NCBI GenBank assembly: GCA_937910305.1
Contig: CALEPS010000057.1
Span: 1 to 7,628 of the forward strand
DNA length: 7,628 nucleotides
Direction: 5' to 3'
DNA from: an uncultured Bacteroidales bacterium
GTDB taxonomy: Bacteria; Bacteroidota; Bacteroidia; Bacteroidales; Paludibacteraceae
The notes beneath the pieces are model-generated. The model made no database searches. It had not been told where the DNA came from and saw only the letters and a program-made list of their open reading frames with translations. Positions within the stretch are counted from its first letter, which is position 1, and each line of letters opens with the position of its first letter. This document shows, in pieces, positions 1 through 4,914 of this stretch. The position numbers and the translations under genes were made by a program.

Positions 1-1
1 G

Positions 2-229
2 GACCGCAAACTGCTGCTGCAACGGCGTGAGATCCGTAAGTTAGAGAAAGCCACGAAGGACACCGGCAAAACAATCATTCCGCTGCTGCTTTTTATCAAC
101 GAGAAAGGTCTGGCGAAGATGGAGATAGCGCTCTGTCAAGGCAAGCACACCTACGACAAACGCCAAAGCCTCCGCGAAGCCGACGACAAACGCGAGATGG
201 CGCAGATGCGCAAGATGGCGCGTTTGTAA
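2..229 (+). CDS. smpB: SsrA-binding protein SmpB, C-terminal half (5' end outside window)
   Basis: SmpB binds tmRNA and delivers it to the A site of stalled ribosomes for trans-translation in the cytoplasm. Only the last 75 codons are present, about half of a usual ~150-residue SmpB, so the gene is cut by the window edge rather than broken. The visible part starts DRKLLLQRREIRKLE and continues through IIPLLLFINEKGLAKMEIAL, then GKHTYDKRQSLREADDKRE. This matches the family pattern of a KLLL-x-[KR]REI stretch, the last beta strands of the OB-fold barrel, and the KxYDKR motif. The final basic, methionine-rich stretch (DDKREMAQMRKMARL) corresponds to the tail that, in the known family, forms a helix in the empty mRNA channel. 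The TAA stop at 227-229 is part of the first unit of a heptamer repeat. gpmI follows after 34 bp in the same direction and is possibly co-transcribed. The family assignment is strong. Confidence 0.93.
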   Translation, partial: DRKLLLQRREIRKLEKATKDTGKTIIPLLLFINEKGLAKMEIALCQGKHTYDKRQSLREADDKREMAQMRKMARL

Positions 230-258
230 TTCGTAATTTGTAATTTGTAATTCGTAAT
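224..258 (+). repeat. Tandem heptamer repeat, 5 units, T[TC]GTAAT
   Basis: Five consecutive 7-bp units read TTGTAAT, TCGTAAT, TTGTAAT, TTGTAAT, TCGTAAT. The first unit contains the smpB stop codon and the array ends 5 bp before the gpmI ATG. Because 7 is not a multiple of 3, the TAA in successive units falls in successive frames (227, 234, 241, 248, 255), so all three plus-strand frames are closed. The minus strand of the array has no stop codon. It fills the smpB-gpmI gap and could also act as an unstructured AT-rich leader for gpmI. The array itself is plain in the sequence; its role is inference. Confidence 0.85.
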
Positions 259-263
259 ATAAT

Positions 264-1799
264 ATGAGTAAAGCATTATTAATGATTTTAGACGGCTGGG
301 GCATCGGCAATAAGAGCAAAGCCGATGTGATCAGCTGCACGCCGACACCGCACTGGGATGCGTTGTTAGCACAATACCCTCATTCACAGCTCCAGGCAAG
401 CGGCGAGAACGTCGGTTTGCCGGACGGACAAATGGGTAACTCGGAGGTCGGACACCTGAATATCGGTGCCGGACGTGTCGTTTATCAGGATCTGGTGAAG
501 ATCAACCGTTCTATCCGGGACAACTCGATCATGCAGAATCCCGAGATTATTGCAGCCTACCAAGCGGCTCAAGCGCAAGGGAAGAAACTGCATATCATGG
601 GTCTTTGTTCCACCGGCGGCGTACACTCGTCTCTGGACCATCTCTTCAAGCTTGTGGAGATAGCCAAGGAGTACGGCGTAGCCGACAAGACTTTCGTCCA
701 CTGCTTCATGGACGGACGTGACACCGACCCGCGCAGCGGTAAGGGATTTGTGGCGGACCTTCAGAAGGTATGCGACGCCAACGGAGCACACATCGCTTCT
801 ATCATCGGTCGTTTCTACGCCATGGACCGCGACAAACGGTGGGAGCGCATCAAGGTGGCTTATGACCAGCTGGTGAACGGTATCGGACGGCAGGAAACGG
901 ACATGGTAGCGGCTGTACAAGGATGCTACGACCGCCACACCGAGGAGCACAAGGACACCGACGAGTTCATGGAGCCGTTAGTGAACAGTACATGCGACGG
1001 ACGTATTGCGGAAGGCGATGTAGTCATCTTCTTCAACTACCGCAACGACCGCGCCAAAGAGATCACGATCGTACTGACGCAGCAAGACATGCCGGAGCAG
1101 GGAATGAAAACCGTTCCCGGTCTGCACTACTGCTGCATGACCCCGTACGACAGTTCGTTCCAAGGGCTGCATATCCTTTTCCCGAAAGAGAATGTAGAGA
1201 ACACCCTCGGTGAGGTTGTCAGCCGACTCGGACTCAAGCAGTTACGCATCGCCGAGACAGAGAAGTTCGCGCATGTGACCTTCTTCTTCAACGGCGGCCG
1301 CGAGGCGGAATATCCGGGAGAGGAGCGCATCCTGATCCCCAGTCCGAAAGTGCCGACCTACGACTTGAAGCCGGAGATGAGCGCGCCGGAAGTGACGGAA
1401 GCGCTGGTTGCCGCTATCAAAACGCAGAAATTCGACTATATCACCCTCAACTTCGCAAACGGCGATATGATCGGTCACACGGGCGTATATGAAGCTATCG
1501 AGAAAGCGGTGATGTGCATCGATGAGTGCTCGCACAAAGTGATTGAAGCGGCGCTGGAGAACGGATATGAGATCATTGTGATTGCCGACCACGGCAACTG
1601 CGACAATGCCATCAACCCGGACGGTACGCCTAACACGGCGCACTCGCTCAATCCCGTACCTTTCGTTTATATCAGCAAGGATCACAAAAACGCCCGTGTA
1701 GAGGACGGTATTCTGGCGGATGTAGCTCCGTCACTCTGTCATATCATGGGTATTCCCCAACCGAAAGAAATGACCGGTCACTGTCTTATCAAAGACTAG
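264..1799 (+). CDS. gpmI: 2,3-bisphosphoglycerate-independent phosphoglycerate mutase (iPGM)
   Basis: This cytoplasmic enzyme interconverts 3-phosphoglycerate and 2-phosphoglycerate in glycolysis and gluconeogenesis, using two Mn2+ ions and a phosphoserine intermediate. At 511 residues it has the normal full length. All expected active-site elements are visible: Asp10 in LDGWG; the catalytic Ser60 in GNSEVGH; His121 in GGVHSS; the DGRDTDP loop at 150-156; Asp401 and His405 in NGDMIGHTG; Asp442 and His443 in ADHGN; and His460 in TAHS. Their spacing matches the Bacillus enzyme with a constant offset of about two residues. The alkaline-phosphatase-like domain is split around the inserted phosphotransferase domain (roughly residues 75-310). 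The ATG at 264 gives the family N-terminus (SKALLMILDGWG) and follows an AT-rich leader with no Shine-Dalgarno sequence. The gene lies 34 bp after smpB and converges on the rhomboid gene. Nothing appears truncated. Confidence 0.98.
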   Translation: MSKALLMILDGWGIGNKSKADVISCTPTPHWDALLAQYPHSQLQASGENVGLPDGQMGNSEVGHLNIGAGRVVYQDLVKINRSIRDNSIMQNPEIIAAYQAAQAQGKKLHIMGLCSTGGVHSSLDHLFKLVEIAKEYGVADKTFVHCFMDGRDTDPRSGKGFVADLQKVCDANGAHIASIIGRFYAMDRDKRWERIKVAYDQLVNGIGRQETDMVAAVQGCYDRHTEEHKDTDEFMEPLVNSTCDGRIAEGDVVIFFNYRNDRAKEITIVLTQQDMPEQGMKTVPGLHYCCMTPYDSSFQGLHILFPKENVENTLGEVVSRLGLKQLRIAETEKFAHVTFFFNGGREAEYPGEERILIPSPKVPTYDLKPEMSAPEVTEALVAAIKTQKFDYITLNFANGDMIGHTGVYEAIEKAVMCIDECSHKVIEAALENGYEIIVIADHGNCDNAINPDGTPNTAHSLNPVPFVYISKDHKNARVEDGILADVAPSLCHIMGIPQPKEMTGHCLIKD

Positions 1800-1801
1800 T
1801 G

Positions 1802-2572
1802 TTATACGCGTTTCTGGTAGTGGTAGTCGTCGAACTTACTACCACCTTTCGAACTGTCGAGGCGTTCATGGCCTCGCAGTTTGTTTTTTATACGGTACCA
1901 GAAATCGCCCGTGAATGGTTCGCGCCAGTTGATATGTCTCCAATAGAGGATGAGCAGCCATCCGAACAACATCCCTCCCAAGTGTGCGAAATGGGCTACG
2001 TTGTCCGCCGAAAGTCCTGCTACAGATCCTAAGCCTGCGAAAAGCTCTATCAGCGCGTATATAATAACGAACGTGCGTGCACGTATAGGAATCGGTATGA
2101 AGAGGATGTACATCGGTACATCGGGATAAAGCCAACCGAAGGCAAACAAAATGCCGAATACGGCGCCGGAAGCACCTATGGTATTGAGCATCGTGGCATA
2201 ATAAGCCAGCGCCTCAGCACTGTATGAGCCGCTCATATTGGACAGCATCAGCATCCATACCAACTCCTGGATAACCGCCGCTCCGAGACCGCAGACGAGG
2301 TAATAGAGCGCAAAACGCCTTGCACCCCATTCCTGCTCTATCACAGGAGCAAACATCCACACGGCAAACATATTGAAGAATATGTGGCTGAGATTGGCAT
2401 GCAGAAACATATATGTGAACGGCTGCCACCAATGGAAGGAGGAAGCGGAAACATAATGAAGCCCGCCAAGGGCGTTCAGATCAATGCCGTATCGCTGCAG
2501 AACGGCAGCCAGAAAAAAGACAATGAAATTAGCTATCAGCAGATAGCGCGTTACGGTAGGGATATTTCTCAT
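1802..2572 (-). CDS. Rhomboid-family intramembrane serine protease
   Basis: This is a polytopic inner-membrane protease that cleaves transmembrane substrates within the bilayer using a Ser-His dyad. The 256-residue protein, started at the ATG read from 2572 (MRNIPTVTRYLL), shows about six membrane segments near residues 10-26, 62-80, 86-110, 130-149, 153-175 and 192-212. The GlpG-type motifs are present: WWQPFTYMFLHANLSHIFFN supplies the oxyanion-hole His63 and Asn67; GASGAVFG holds nucleophile Ser135; and AHFAHLGG holds the dyad partner, His197 by alignment with GlpG. A basic cytosolic tail (NKLRGHERLD...) ends the protein. The frame is open further upstream, allowing a 309-residue form from 2731. 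However, those extra residues are low-complexity, lie upstream of a TAnnTTTG promoter box and overlap the hup promoter, so I prefer 2572. The gene is divergent from hup and convergent with gpmI. Substrates cannot be inferred. Confidence 0.94.
   Translation of the reverse strand: MRNIPTVTRYLLIANFIVFFLAAVLQRYGIDLNALGGLHYVSASSFHWWQPFTYMFLHANLSHIFFNMFAVWMFAPVIEQEWGARRFALYYLVCGLGAAVIQELVWMLMLSNMSGSYSAEALAYYATMLNTIGASGAVFGILFAFGWLYPDVPMYILFIPIPIRARTFVIIYALIELFAGLGSVAGLSADNVAHFAHLGGMLFGWLLILYWRHINWREPFTGDFWYRIKNKLRGHERLDSSKGGSKFDDYHYQKRV
1858..1889 (+). terminator. Candidate intrinsic terminator for gpmI, inside the rhomboid coding region
   Basis: CGAGGC (1858-1863) pairs with GCCTCG (1871-1876) across a 7-nt loop. 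After three bases comes a T-rich run (TTTGTTTTTT, 1880-1889). Read on the plus strand this has the form of a rho-independent terminator about 60 bp past the gpmI stop. It lies in the 3' part of the convergent rhomboid gene, where the same bases encode the lysine/arginine-rich NKLRGHERLD segment, so the T run could simply reflect AAA/AAC codons. The stem is only 6 bp. No other terminator is obvious in the 2-bp intergenic gap. Confidence 0.4.
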
Positions 2573-2592
2573 ATAGCATGTAATTACGGGTA

Positions 2593-2600
2593 CAAAAGTA
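2593..2600 (-). promoter_or_regulatory. Candidate -7 box of the rhomboid gene promoter
   Basis: On the minus strand this reads TACTTTTG, an exact match to the Bacteroides -7 consensus TAnnTTTG. The start codon at 2572 would give a leader of only about 14 nt. No good -33 TTTG lies at 19-21 bp; the nearest TTTG (plus strand 2625-2628) is 24 bp away, so strength is uncertain. The box sits inside a small dyad GTAC-AAAA-GTAC (2590-2601). It supports the shorter rhomboid start. Confidence 0.45.
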
Positions 2601-2641
2601 CTATTTTTTCGTGAAATAACCGCACAAAAAGTGCGCCAAAT

Positions 2642-2684
2642 GCAGAAAAATGCCCTTTTTTTCGATAATTTTGCATTTTTTTGC
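2642..2684. repeat. 12-bp imperfect inverted repeat between divergent promoters
   Basis: GCAGAAAAATGC (2642-2653) and GCATTTTTTTGC (2673-2684) are complementary at 11 of 12 positions, separated by 19 bp. The dyad is centred between the rhomboid and hup promoters. The right arm ends 8 bp before the hup TTTG box. No T-tract follows on either strand to make it a terminator, so an operator or protein-bound bend is possible. The region is AT-rich, which raises the odds of a chance match. Confidence 0.4.
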
Positions 2685-2692
2685 TCAAAATA

Positions 2693-2723
2693 TTTGGTAT
2701 ATAAAGAAAAAGTTGTAACTTTG
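2693..2723 (+). promoter_or_regulatory. Bacteroidales sigma-ABfr-type promoter of hup
   Basis: TTTG at 2693-2696 is followed, after exactly 19 bp, by TAACTTTG at 2716-2723. This matches the Bacteroides consensus (TTTG, 19-21 bp, TAnnTTTG) at every defined base. A/T-rich sequence upstream (2656-2692) could act as an UP-like element. Predicted transcription start is near 2728-2731, leaving a leader of roughly 57-60 nt before the HU ATG. This is the clearest taxonomic marker in the window. Confidence 0.88.
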
Positions 2724-2787
2724 CACCGCAAAATTGGGACATGAACCCATGTAGTTCACATTATTAATAACTAAAAACACAAATGTT

Positions 2788-3051
2788 ATGAACAAATCAG
2801 AACTTATTAAGGCAGCCGCAGCTAAGGCTGAGGTTTCCGCAGCATTGGCAGCAAAGGTTATTGACGCAGCTCTCGAAGAGGCAGTTGCAGCAGTTAAGAA
2901 AGGCGAGAGCGTACAGCTCGTTGGATATGCTACCATCGCAGTAGCTAACCGCGCAGCTCGCAAGGCTAAAAACCCGCGTACCGGTGCTATCGTTGACGTA
3001 CCTGCTAAGAAGGTCGTTCGTATCAAAGCTGGTGCTAAATTTGCTCTCTAA
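2788..3051 (+). CDS. hup: HU-family DNA-binding protein
   Basis: HU is a small dimeric nucleoid protein that bends and compacts DNA without strong sequence specificity. The 87-residue product starts MNKSELIKAAAAKAEVS, the usual HU helix 1. It continues with helix 2, the KGESVQLVGYATIAV beta region (canonical GFGTF is GYATI here), and the arm RAARKAKNPRTGAIVDVPAKK with the conserved NPRTG arm tip and proline. It ends KAGAKFAL, a few residues shorter than the typical 90. By count 25 of 87 residues are alanine, unusually many. Its alanine codons are mostly GCA/GCT, unlike the GCC/GCG-rich neighbours, as expected for a very highly expressed gene. It has its own strong promoter and a strong terminator, so it is probably monocistronic. 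The leader (2731-2787) can form small alternative hairpins and has no Shine-Dalgarno sequence; the ATG follows an A-rich stretch. Confidence 0.96.
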   Translation: MNKSELIKAAAAKAEVSAALAAKVIDAALEEAVAAVKKGESVQLVGYATIAVANRAARKAKNPRTGAIVDVPAKKVVRIKAGAKFAL

Positions 3052-3070
3052 TCAAGGCAATGTAGCTTTA
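3040..3070 (+). promoter_or_regulatory. Candidate promoter of adk-obgE overlapping the end of hup
   Basis: TTTG at 3040-3043, within the last codons of hup, is followed after 19 bp by TAGCTTTA at 3063-3070. The second box differs from TAnnTTTG only at the last base, and the spacing equals that of the hup promoter. Predicted start near 3075-3078 falls in the left arm of the downstream hairpin. That gives adk a leader of about 56 nt beginning with a stem-loop. The adk start needs such a promoter because a terminator separates it from hup. Confidence 0.5.
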
Positions 3071-3071
3071 C

Positions 3072-3111
3072 AAACGAGTTGCCCATATAAAACGGGCAAC
3101 TCGTTTTGTCT
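3072..3111 (+). terminator. Intrinsic terminator of hup
   Basis: AAACGAGTTGCCC (3072-3084) pairs perfectly over 13 bp with GGGCAACTCGTTT (3094-3106) across a 9-nt loop. The right arm runs into a U-rich tail (TTTTGTCTGTT). It starts 20 bp after the hup stop and ends about 21 bp before the adk ATG. Flanking AC/GT bases may extend the stem with a bulge. It should end most hup transcripts, and may double as a 5' stem-loop on adk mRNA. Confidence 0.88.
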
Positions 3112-3132
3112 GTTAAAAAAGGTATTAGGTAC

Positions 3133-3708
3133 ATGTTGAATATTATTTTATGCGGCGCCCCGGGGAGTGGAAAGGGCACGCAATCGGGTTTTATCACCGA
3201 GAAATACGGTTTGCAGCATCTCTCTACAGGTGATGTCCTCCGGGCTGAGATAGCTTCGGGTAGCGAACTGGGTAAGAAAATAGATGCGCTCATCTCGCAA
3301 GGCAATCTGGTTCCGGACGAGATGATGTACGGCGTGATTGAAAACTATCTTTCTTCCCTGCCTAAGGATAGCAAGGGAGTTATTCTGGATGGTTACCCAC
3401 GTACTGTTTCCCAGGCGGAGTCACTGACTGAACTGCTGAAGAAATATCAGATGGACGCCATCATGATAGACCTGCTGGTGGACGAACAGTTGCTCATCCA
3501 GCGCCTTATCGAACGAGGCAAAGTGAGCGGACGGGCGGATGACAACCTCAATACGATCCGCCATCGTATCGCCGTTTATCACAACCAGACGGAACCTATC
3601 GCGCTGTATTATCTGCATCACGGCAACTACTGCCCTGTGAACGGAAACCACGCCGTGGAGGATGTGTTCCTGCAGATTGAGCGTATTTTGGATTCGCACA
3701 TTAAATAA
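3133..3708 (+). CDS. adk: Adenylate kinase, short-LID form
   Basis: Adenylate kinase catalyses ATP + AMP <-> 2 ADP in the cytoplasm and sets the adenylate energy charge. The 191-residue protein begins MLNIILCGAPGSGKGTQ with the P-loop at 8-16 (Lys14). The AMP site follows in STGDVLR (Thr32, Gly33, Arg37) and DGYPRT (86-91, Arg90). The LID is short (ERGKVSGRADDN, about 127-138) with none of the four-cysteine zinc-finger insertion seen in many Gram-positive enzymes. Arg134 and Arg145 match the catalytic LID arginines of the E. coli enzyme. The start at 3133 puts the core strand LNIILCGAPG at the N-terminus. An in-frame TTG at 3106 lies in the terminator stem and is rejected. obgE follows after 9 bp, so the two are almost certainly co-transcribed. 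Confidence 0.97.
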   Translation: MLNIILCGAPGSGKGTQSGFITEKYGLQHLSTGDVLRAEIASGSELGKKIDALISQGNLVPDEMMYGVIENYLSSLPKDSKGVILDGYPRTVSQAESLTELLKKYQMDAIMIDLLVDEQLLIQRLIERGKVSGRADDNLNTIRHRIAVYHNQTEPIALYYLHHGNYCPVNGNHAVEDVFLQIERILDSHIK

Positions 3709-3717
3709 TGATTTTAT

Positions 3718-4887
3718 ATGCCAAGCAATTTTATCGACTACGTTAAGATCTACTGCCGCTCGGGAAAGGGCGGCGCGGGTTGTATGCACCTTCATCGTGC
3801 CAAATATCTGCCGAAAGGCGGTCCGGACGGCGGTGACGGAGGAAAAGGCGGGTCGGTAATATTGCATGGCAACCGTAACCTCTGGACCCTCCTTCACCTG
3901 AAATACCAGAAGCATATCATGGCTACCGACGGAGGCAAAGGAGGTCAAAGCCGCTCCTTCGGCAAAGACGGAGAGGACAAGATCATCGAGGTTCCTTGCG
4001 GAACAGTGGTCTATGACGGCGAGACAGGGGAGTTTATCTGCGAGGTCAAAGAGCACGGCGAACATGTCGTGTTGCTCAAAGGAGGACGGGGAGGTCTGGG
4101 AAACTGGCATTTCCGTACTGCCACCAACCAGGCTCCGCGGTATGCCCAACCCGGAGAGCCGGCACAGGAGAGAACCGTTATCATGCAACTCAAAGTGCTG
4201 GCGGATGTAGGTCTCGTCGGCTTCCCCAATGCCGGCAAATCCACGCTGCTGAGTGTCGTCTCTGCCGCCAAACCGGAGATAGCGGACTATCCGTTTACTA
4301 CCCTCACGCCGCAGTTGGGTATCGTCTCGTATCGCGACGGACGCTCTTTCTGTATGGCTGACATCCCCGGTATCATCGAGGGAGCCAGCGAGGGCAAAGG
4401 ACTTGGTCTGCGGTTCCTGCGGCATATAGAGCGCAATGCGGTGCTGCTCTTTATGGTGCCTGCCACCAGCGAGGATATCAAGAAGGAATACGGGATCCTG
4501 CTGAACGAACTGGAGAAATACAATCCGGAGTTGCTGACCAAAGCCCGGATCCTGGCTGTCAGCAAATGTGATGCGGTTACCGACAAAGAGCTGGACAAAC
4601 TCAAGAAATCCAAAGCCCTGAAAGGTTTGGATATTCCGGTGGTCTTCATCTCCTCCGTTGCCGGACAGGGGATTGACGAACTGAAAGATGCGCTGTGGAC
4701 GGAACTGAATAAAGAGCAGAACCAGGTTATCGAGATCTCTCATGCGCCGATTGATGTCACTGTCATCGAGTCTGAACAGCCGGATAGGTCTGACAACTCC
4801 GATGATGAGGAACATACTATATATCTCAACGAGGTAGAGGAAGAGTGGGATCTGGACAAATACAAAGGTATCGGTTGGGACGAGTAA
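3718..4887 (+). CDS. obgE: Obg family GTPase (CgtA/ObgE)
   Basis: Obg is an essential GTPase that associates with the large ribosomal subunit and links ribosome assembly to nutrient status. Of 389 residues, about 1-160 form the glycine-rich Obg fold (for example KGGPDGGDGGKGGSV and KGGRGGLGNWHF). The G domain spans about 161-328, with G1 GFPNAGKST at 168-176, the switch I segment PFTTLTP, G3 DIPG at 215-218, G4 SKCD at 282-285 and G5 SSVAG at 312-316. The G4 motif has Ser in place of the usual Asn of NKxD. Such substitutions are, as I recall, common in Bacteroidota Obg proteins. The OCT domain is absent; instead there is a ~55-residue strongly acidic tail ending KYKGIGWDE. The ATG at 3718 gives the canonical N-terminus FIDYVKIYCRSGKGG. 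Genes upstream and downstream are close, at 9 and 25 bp. Confidence 0.97.
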   Translation: MPSNFIDYVKIYCRSGKGGAGCMHLHRAKYLPKGGPDGGDGGKGGSVILHGNRNLWTLLHLKYQKHIMATDGGKGGQSRSFGKDGEDKIIEVPCGTVVYDGETGEFICEVKEHGEHVVLLKGGRGGLGNWHFRTATNQAPRYAQPGEPAQERTVIMQLKVLADVGLVGFPNAGKSTLLSVVSAAKPEIADYPFTTLTPQLGIVSYRDGRSFCMADIPGIIEGASEGKGLGLRFLRHIERNAVLLFMVPATSEDIKKEYGILLNELEKYNPELLTKARILAVSKCDAVTDKELDKLKKSKALKGLDIPVVFISSVAGQGIDELKDALWTELNKEQNQVIEISHAPIDVTVIESEQPDRSDNSDDEEHTIYLNEVEEEWDLDKYKGIGWDE

Positions 4888-4890
4888 CAG

Positions 4891-4914
4891 CTTAACGGTT
4901 TAACGGCTTAACGT
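4891..4914 (+). repeat. Tandem octamer repeat, 3 units, [CT]TTAACG[GT]
   Basis: Three 8-bp units read CTTAACGG, TTTAACGG, CTTAACGT, filling the obgE-clc gap. The last unit overlaps the proposed GTG start at 4913. TAA triplets at 4893, 4901 and 4909 fall in three different frames. Because TTAA is its own reverse complement, the minus strand is closed in all frames too. Its placement resembles the heptamer array after smpB, although the unit is different. Confidence 0.75.

Noticed and set aside
384..950. A 188-codon minus-strand frame opposite gpmI
   Set aside because: The plus strand here carries every iPGM active-site motif; the reverse frame shows no motif and no promoter.
1820..1845. An 8-bp inverted repeat GTGGTAGT/ACTACCAC just after gpmI
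   Set aside because: No T-tract follows it on either strand, and repeated TAGTGG-like codons in the rhomboid tail explain it; the hairpin at 1858-1889 is the better terminator candidate.
2621..2635. Hairpin CGCAC-AAAAA-GTGCG upstream of the rhomboid gene
   Set aside because: It is only a 5-bp stem with no T-run or neighbouring match, and its overlap with a weak -33 region does not distinguish it from chance.
2573..2731. Longer N-terminus for the rhomboid protease (53 extra residues)
   Set aside because: The extra residues are non-conserved and low-complexity, lie upstream of a TAnnTTTG box and would overlap the hup promoter; the ATG at 2572 gives the usual rhomboid N-terminus.
3106..3132. 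Upstream TTG start adding nine residues to adenylate kinase
   Set aside because: It begins inside the right arm of the hup terminator, and the family begins a few residues before the P-loop, as given by the ATG at 3133.
3421..4815. A 464-codon open frame on the minus strand, antisense to adk and obgE
   Set aside because: It lies fully opposite two well-supported conserved genes, spans their junction, has no recognisable domain or promoter, and its composition is what a GC-rich codon pattern produces on the opposite strand.
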